DNA from: JAXHUH01 sp034211175
GTDB lineage: Bacteria > Actinomycetota > Acidimicrobiia > Acidimicrobiales > CAIXPF01
Assembly (NCBI GenBank): GCA_034211175.1
Contig: JAXHUH010000153.1
Span: forward strand, 1-17,967
Direction: 5' to 3'
Length of the DNA stretch: 17,967 nucleotides
Under the pieces are notes generated by a model. The model did no database searches, was not told where the DNA came from, and worked only from the letters and a program-made list of their open reading frames with translations. Made by a program: the position numbers and the translations under genes. Below, piece by piece: positions 13,923 to 17,967 of this stretch. Numbering within the stretch: the stretch's first letter is position 1; each line of letters starts with the position of its first letter.

Positions 13923-16900
13923 CACGCCTTCCGGGTGGGTCGTTTGCGGTCGGGGCTCCGGCGAGCCCGCTCACCGCCGGAGGAGCCCCGCCCGGAGGGG
14001 GCGTCCGGCTCGGATCCGGCCTCGGGGACCATAGTGCGCAGGAACTCGATCAGATCATCGGCGCTCGACGCCGCGGCGCGCAGGGGGATCTGGACCTGCG
14101 CGACGTCCTCCTTGTAGTGCGCGTTCTTGAACAGGCGCTGGAGGCGGATCGCCTGGCTCGTCTTGAGCGGCAGCGGCGTGAGGCGGGCGACGTACTTGGG
14201 CCCGGAGAACGCCTGGCCCTTGGTGACCACGACCTCGGTGACCCCGACCCGCACGCACTCGGCCCGCAGGCGGGCCGCACCGAGCAGGGCCTCGGCCGGG
14301 GAGGGCACCGGGCCGTAGCGGTCCTCCCACTCGGCCCGGATGTCGTCGACCTCGGACTGCGAGGTGACCGCGGAGAGCCGCCGGTACGCCTCGAGCCGCT
14401 GCTCCTCGCGCTCCACGTAGTCGGCGGGGAGCACGGCGTCGACCGGCAGGTCGATCGTGACCTCGACCGGCTCGGGGATCGGCTCGCCCTTCAGCTCGGC
14501 GACCGCCTCGGTGACCATCTGGCAGTAGAGGTCGTAGCCGACGGCGGCGATGTGGCCCGACTGGCCGGTGCCCAGCAGGTTGCCGGCGCCGCGGATCTCG
14601 AGGTCGCGCATGGCGATGCGGAAGCCGGAGCCGAGCTCGGTGGCCTCGCCGATGGTGCGGAGGCGTTCGTAGGCCTCCTCGCTCAGCACCCGGTCGGGCG
14701 GGAAGAACAGGTAGGCGTACGCCCGCGAGCCGGCCCGGCCGACGCGCCCGCGCAGCTGGTGGAGCTGGCCCAGGCCCAGCAGGTCGGCCCGCTCGACGAC
14801 GAGTGTGTTGACGGTCGGCATGTCGATGCCCGACTCGATGATCGTGGTGCACACGAGGACGTCGTACGCACCCTCCCAGAAGTCGAGCACGACCTGCTCG
14901 AGCGAACCCTCGTCCATCTGGCCGTGGGCGATGGCGACCCGGGCCTCGGGCACCAGCTCGCGGATGCGGGCCGCGGCGTCCTCGATGTCGCGCACCCGGT
15001 TGTGCACGTAGAACACCTGGCCCTCGCGCAGCAGCTCGCGGCGGATCGACTCGGCGACCGCCCGCTCGTCGTACTCGCCGACATAGGTCAGGATCGGCTG
15101 GCGGTCGGCCGGCGGGGTGTTGAGCAGGCTGAGGTCGCGGATGCCGGTGAGGCTCATCTCCAGCGTCCGCGGGATCGGCGTCGCGGTGAGCGTGAGCACG
15201 TCGACGTCGGCCTTGAGCTGCTTGATCTGCTCCTTGTGGCTGACGCCGAAGCGCTGCTCCTCGTCGACCACGAGCAGGCCCAGCCGCTTGAACCGGACGT
15301 CGTCGGACAGCAGGCGGTGGGTGCCGATCACGCAGTCGACCTCGCCCGACTCGATGTCGGCCATGACCTTGCGGGCCTGGCCGGGCGTGAGGAACCGGCT
15401 CAGCACCTCGACCCGCACCGGGAACCCGGCGTAGCGGTCGGAGAACGTCGAGAAGTGCTGCTGGGCGAGCAACGTGGTCGGCACCAGGATCGCCACCTGG
15501 TGGCCCGACTGGATCGCCTTGAACGCGGCCCGCACGGCGATCTCGGTCTTGCCGAAGCCGACGTCGCCGCACACCAGGCGGTCCATCGGGTGGTCCGACT
15601 CCATGTCGCCCTTCACCGCGTCGACCGCGCTCGCCTGGTCGGGCGTGAGCTGGTACGGGAAGGCGTCCTCGACCTCGGTCTGCCAGGGCGAGTCGGGGTC
15701 GAAGGTGTGCCCGGCGGTGTTCACCCGGCGCTGGTACAGCACGACCAGCTCCTGGGCGATCTCCGCGATCGCGGAGCGCACCTTCGACTTCGTGCGCTGG
15801 AACTCGGCGCCACCGAGGCGGTTGAGCGTCGGGGACTCGCCGCCCGTGTACGGGCGGATGGCGTCGATCTGCTCGCTCGGGATGTAGAGCTTGTCGCCGC
15901 CCTTGTACTCGAGCAGCAGGTAGTCGCGCTCGTTGCCGCCGATGGCCCGCTTGACCATGCCCGTGTAGCGGCCCACGCCGTGGTGGTGGTGGACGACGTG
16001 GTCGCCGGGCTGGAGGTCCTCGAAGAACCGCTGGGCGTCGCGCCGGCGCGGCCGGGGCGTGCGATGGGCCCGGCGGCGGCCGGTGACGTCGCGCTCGGCC
16101 AGCACCGCGAGCTTGATCTCGGGGAGCACGAAGCCCCGCTCCAGCGGGGCCACGCACACCGCGCCGCCGGGGACGGTCAGGTCGCTCGTCGCGTCCGGGT
16201 CGACCCGCAGGTCGATCCCCCGATCGGACAACAGGTCGGCCAGGCGCTGGCCCGAGCCCGCGGCGTCCGCGCCGAGCACGACCCGGAAGCCGTCACGCAG
16301 GAGGCGATCGAGCTGGGTCATCAGCCCGGGGCCCTCGCTCGACATCGGGTCCCAGCCGGTGGCGGTGATCGTCGCCACGTCGGGGCCCTCCGGGGCGACG
16401 GTCATCGACCACGTCGCGGCGCCCGAGCCCGACAGCAGCCGGTCGAAGTCGAGGTGGAGCCGCGGGAACTCCTTGTGGCGCGCCTCCGCCTCGGCGACGG
16501 CGCCGTCGGCGGTGTCACCGTCGGCCGGGGCGTCGTCGTGGACCGCGCCCCACGTCTTGGCCAGGGTCGCCGCGAGGTCCTCCTCCTCGGCGATGAGGTC
16601 GGCCGCCCGGTCACGCATCCGGCGCGGCTCGACGAGCACGACGAGGCCGTCGGCGCCGAGCAGGTCGGGCAGGAGGCGCTCGGACGGCGCCAGCCACGGC
16701 AGCCACGACTCCATGCCGTCGAACAGCTCGCCGCCGGCGATGCGCTCCCACTGCTCGCGGCCCCACGGCTCGGACGCCACCAGGGCCTCGGCCCGCTCGC
16801 GCACGTCGGGGGTGGCGAGCAGCTCGCGGCAACCGAAGATCTCGACGCGGGCGAGCTCGTCGGTCGAGCGCTGGTCGGACACCGAGAACGCGGTGAGCCG

Positions 16901-17536
16901 CTCGACCTCGTCGCCCCACAGGTCGATGCGGACGGGATGGTCCCCGGTGGAGGGGAACACGTCGACGATCGAGCCCCGCACCGCGACCTCGCCCCGGCTC
17001 TCGACCTGGTACTCGCGCCGGTAGCCCTGCTCGACGAGGTGGGTCACCAGCTCCGTCGGGTCGATCACGTCGCCCGGTGCGATCGTGACCGGCTCGATCT
17101 CGTCGACGTGGGGGCCGAGCCGCTGCAGCAGCGCCCGCACCGGTGCGACCACGACCGCCGGCACCCGCTCCGGGTCCCGGAGGCGCCACAACGTGCGCAG
17201 GCGCACCCCGACCGTCTCGATGCTCGGGCTGACCCGCTCGAACGGCAGGGTCTCCCACGCCTTGAACAGCTCGACGGCGTCGTCACCGAGGAACGTGGCG
17301 AGGTCGTTGGCGACGCGCTCGGCGTCGGTGCCCGACGGCGTGGCCACGAGGATCGGCCGCCGCGACATGTTCGTCGCCAGGCCGGCGAGCGCGAAGGCAC
17401 GGGCGGGCTCGGGCACGGCCAGCACGGCGGACGCGCGTCCGAGCACCTGCAGCATCGCAGGCTCGTCGCGCAGGAGCGGGGGGAGGGAACGAAGGCTCAC
17501 GAGACACCGTTGCGCCCGGGAGAGCGCCGGGCACAC
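13922..17536 (-). CDS. mfd: Transcription-repair coupling factor Mfd
   Basis: The 1204-residue ATP-dependent translocase removes RNA polymerase stalled at DNA lesions and recruits UvrA. Domains in order are the UvrB-like N-terminal module (about 15-340), a middle domain, and the RNA polymerase interaction domain (about 505-575, VVHHHHGVGRYTGM with H516-519). RecG-like helicase lobes follow with Walker A GDVGFGKTE (K663) and DEEQ box 758-761, then the TRG translocation motif RGAGNLLGTGQSGH (N986) and the C-terminal autoinhibitory D7 domain (about 1040-1170). A basic tail, RKRPTRKA, ends it. GTG 17536 is chosen because GAGGAGGG lies ten bases upstream and the preceding gene stops three bases before; GTG 17500 (1192 residues, MSLRSLPPLL) fits homologues equally well. 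The stop overlaps the next gene. Confidence 0.97.
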   Translation of the reverse strand: MCPALSRAQRCLVSLRSLPPLLRDEPAMLQVLGRASAVLAVPEPARAFALAGLATNMSRRPILVATPSGTDAERVANDLATFLGDDAVELFKAWETLPFERVSPSIETVGVRLRTLWRLRDPERVPAVVVAPVRALLQRLGPHVDEIEPVTIAPGDVIDPTELVTHLVEQGYRREYQVESRGEVAVRGSIVDVFPSTGDHPVRIDLWGDEVERLTAFSVSDQRSTDELARVEIFGCRELLATPDVRERAEALVASEPWGREQWERIAGGELFDGMESWLPWLAPSERLLPDLLGADGLVVLVEPRRMRDRAADLIAEEEDLAATLAKTWGAVHDDAPADGDTADGAVAEAEARHKEFPRLHLDFDRLLSGSGAATWSMTVAPEGPDVATITATGWDPMSSEGPGLMTQLDRLLRDGFRVVLGADAAGSGQRLADLLSDRGIDLRVDPDATSDLTVPGGAVCVAPLERGFVLPEIKLAVLAERDVTGRRRAHRTPRPRRRDAQRFFEDLQPGDHVVHHHHGVGRYTGMVKRAIGGNERDYLLLEYKGGDKLYIPSEQIDAIRPYTGGESPTLNRLGGAEFQRTKSKVRSAIAEIAQELVVLYQRRVNTAGHTFDPDSPWQTEVEDAFPYQLTPDQASAVDAVKGDMESDHPMDRLVCGDVGFGKTEIAVRAAFKAIQSGHQVAILVPTTLLAQQHFSTFSDRYAGFPVRVEVLSRFLTPGQARKVMADIESGEVDCVIGTHRLLSDDVRFKRLGLLVVDEEQRFGVSHKEQIKQLKADVDVLTLTATPIPRTLEMSLTGIRDLSLLNTPPADRQPILTYVGEYDERAVAESIRRELLREGQVFYVHNRVRDIEDAAARIRELVPEARVAIAHGQMDEGSLEQVVLDFWEGAYDVLVCTTIIESGIDMPTVNTLVVERADLLGLGQLHQLRGRVGRAGSRAYAYLFFPPDRVLSEEAYERLRTIGEATELGSGFRIAMRDLEIRGAGNLLGTGQSGHIAAVGYDLYCQMVTEAVAELKGEPIPEPVEVTIDLPVDAVLPADYVEREEQRLEAYRRLSAVTSQSEVDDIRAEWEDRYGPVPSPAEALLGAARLRAECVRVGVTEVVVTKGQAFSGPKYVARLTPLPLKTSQAIRLQRLFKNAHYKEDVAQVQIPLRAAASSADDLIEFLRTMVPEAGSEPDAPSGRGSSGGERARRSPDRKRPTRKA

Positions 17537-17539
17537 ATG

Positions 17540-17967
17540 CTACCGACCCTCCTCGGGCTGGGACATGTGGGAGGACGAAGATGACGACGTCGGCGCGGCG
17601 GGTGAGATCGTCGCCGCCGCCCCGGGGCGCACCAGCAGGCGCAGGCGGCTCTGGGCGAACATCACCAGCTCGGCCGACAGGAGCACGAACCGGTGGACCA
17701 GCGACGCCGCGATCACCGCGTCGGCATCGACCCCGGCGATACCGGTCAGGGCGAGCACGAGCACCGCCTCCCGCAGACCGAGGCCGGCCGGCAGCGGCAC
17801 GGCGACGAAGCCGACCGCCCACGCCAGGCCGAACGCGGCCATCGCGGTGAGCGGCGGCACCTCGGCGACGAGGTCGGCGGCAATCTCGACGTTCAGCGGC
17901 CGCTCCAGGCGAATGAGCATCCCGCCGGTGGAGACATCGCACGTGCTGCCGCTCACATAGCGGCCGG
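17540..17967 (-). CDS. C-terminal part of a UPF0104 / lysylphosphatidylglycerol synthase-type (flippase-like) integral membrane protein, 5' end outside window
   Basis: The frame is open from the right edge to TAG 17540-17542. About 142 residues are visible and contain at least three hydrophobic segments. The family signature is in the middle: PLTAMAAFGLAWAVGFVAVP, then LPAGLGLREAVLVLAL, which matches the 'P-x-GlGvREa' loop of the LPG_synthase_TM/YbhN family. A last helix (SLVHRFVLLSAELVMFA) is followed by a basic stretch and a Ser-rich tail. Such proteins are multi-spanning and are linked to lipid or polyprenyl-linked sugar transport, or form the membrane half of MprF. No aminoacyltransferase part follows here. 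The stop lies three bases before the mfd GTG, so the two are probably coupled. The GTG at 17956 is not taken as the start because the frame runs on upstream. Confidence 0.75.
   Translation of the reverse strand, partial: GRYVSGSTCDVSTGGMLIRLERPLNVEIAADLVAEVPPLTAMAAFGLAWAVGFVAVPLPAGLGLREAVLVLALTGIAGVDADAVIAASLVHRFVLLSAELVMFAQSRLRLLVRPGAAATISPAAPTSSSSSSHMSQPEEGR

Noticed and set aside
13835..17584. A 1249-codon plus-strand frame opposite mfd
   Set aside because: It lies opposite Mfd, whose motifs are unambiguous. The antisense product has shadow-type low-complexity composition and no recognisable domain.
1..17967. A phage-defence island or mobile element
   Set aside because: Apart from one VapBC pair, no nuclease-ATPase pairs, integrases, transposases, attachment-site repeats or CRISPR-like arrays are present, and the gene content is mainly core and metabolic.

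Overview
The window is a very GC-rich stretch that looks like chromosomal DNA of an actinobacterium. The best guess for the lineage is Acidimicrobiia-like, inferred from base composition and from the mfd / SurA-like lipoproteins / mazG / eno / ftsB order, a variant of the actinobacterial mfd-mazG-lpqU-eno-divIC neighbourhood. GTG starts are frequent, and several promoters have a TANNNT -10 box, one placed so that the mRNA would be leaderless. I see no rRNA, tRNA, CRISPR array, insertion sequence or prophage gene.

Left part (1-4246, + strand): the 3' end of a membrane-anchored protein with a glycoside-hydrolase-like tail, then a structured leader with a possible 12-codon ORF. Next is a 1280-residue soluble hybrid histidine kinase (PAS-GAF-PAS-PAS-HisKA-HATPase-pseudoreceiver-receiver-HPt). 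A hairpin separates it from the convergent gene pair that follows.

Middle part (4257-7961): on the minus strand lie the small [2Fe-2S] and medium FAD subunits of a CO-dehydrogenase/xanthine-dehydrogenase-family molybdenum hydroxylase, with no large molybdopterin subunit beside them. Divergent from these, on the plus strand, are a small YkvA-like protein of unknown function and a lipoprotein of unknown function. A VapBC toxin-antitoxin pair follows on the minus strand.

Right part (8020-17967, all minus strand; transcription runs right to left): a UPF0104/flippase-like membrane protein (partial), mfd (transcription-repair coupling), two tandem secreted SurA/PpiC-type lipoproteins, and mazG fused to a tetrapyrrole-methylase-like domain. 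These are joined by 4-5-base stop/start overlaps or a 3-base gap. After 132 bases holding a candidate terminator and promoter come eno, ftsB/divIC and a GNAT acetyltransferase. This block combines DNA repair, nucleotide-pool cleaning, envelope protein folding, glycolysis and cell division, as in other actinobacteria.

No clearly new defence or mobile system is visible. The points most worth a second look are the orphan CoxS-CoxM pair, the tandem parvulin lipoproteins with a matched cysteine pair, the kinase with a Glu-substituted pseudoreceiver, the small structured leader ORF, and a recent-looking 17-bp tandem duplication over a stop codon.
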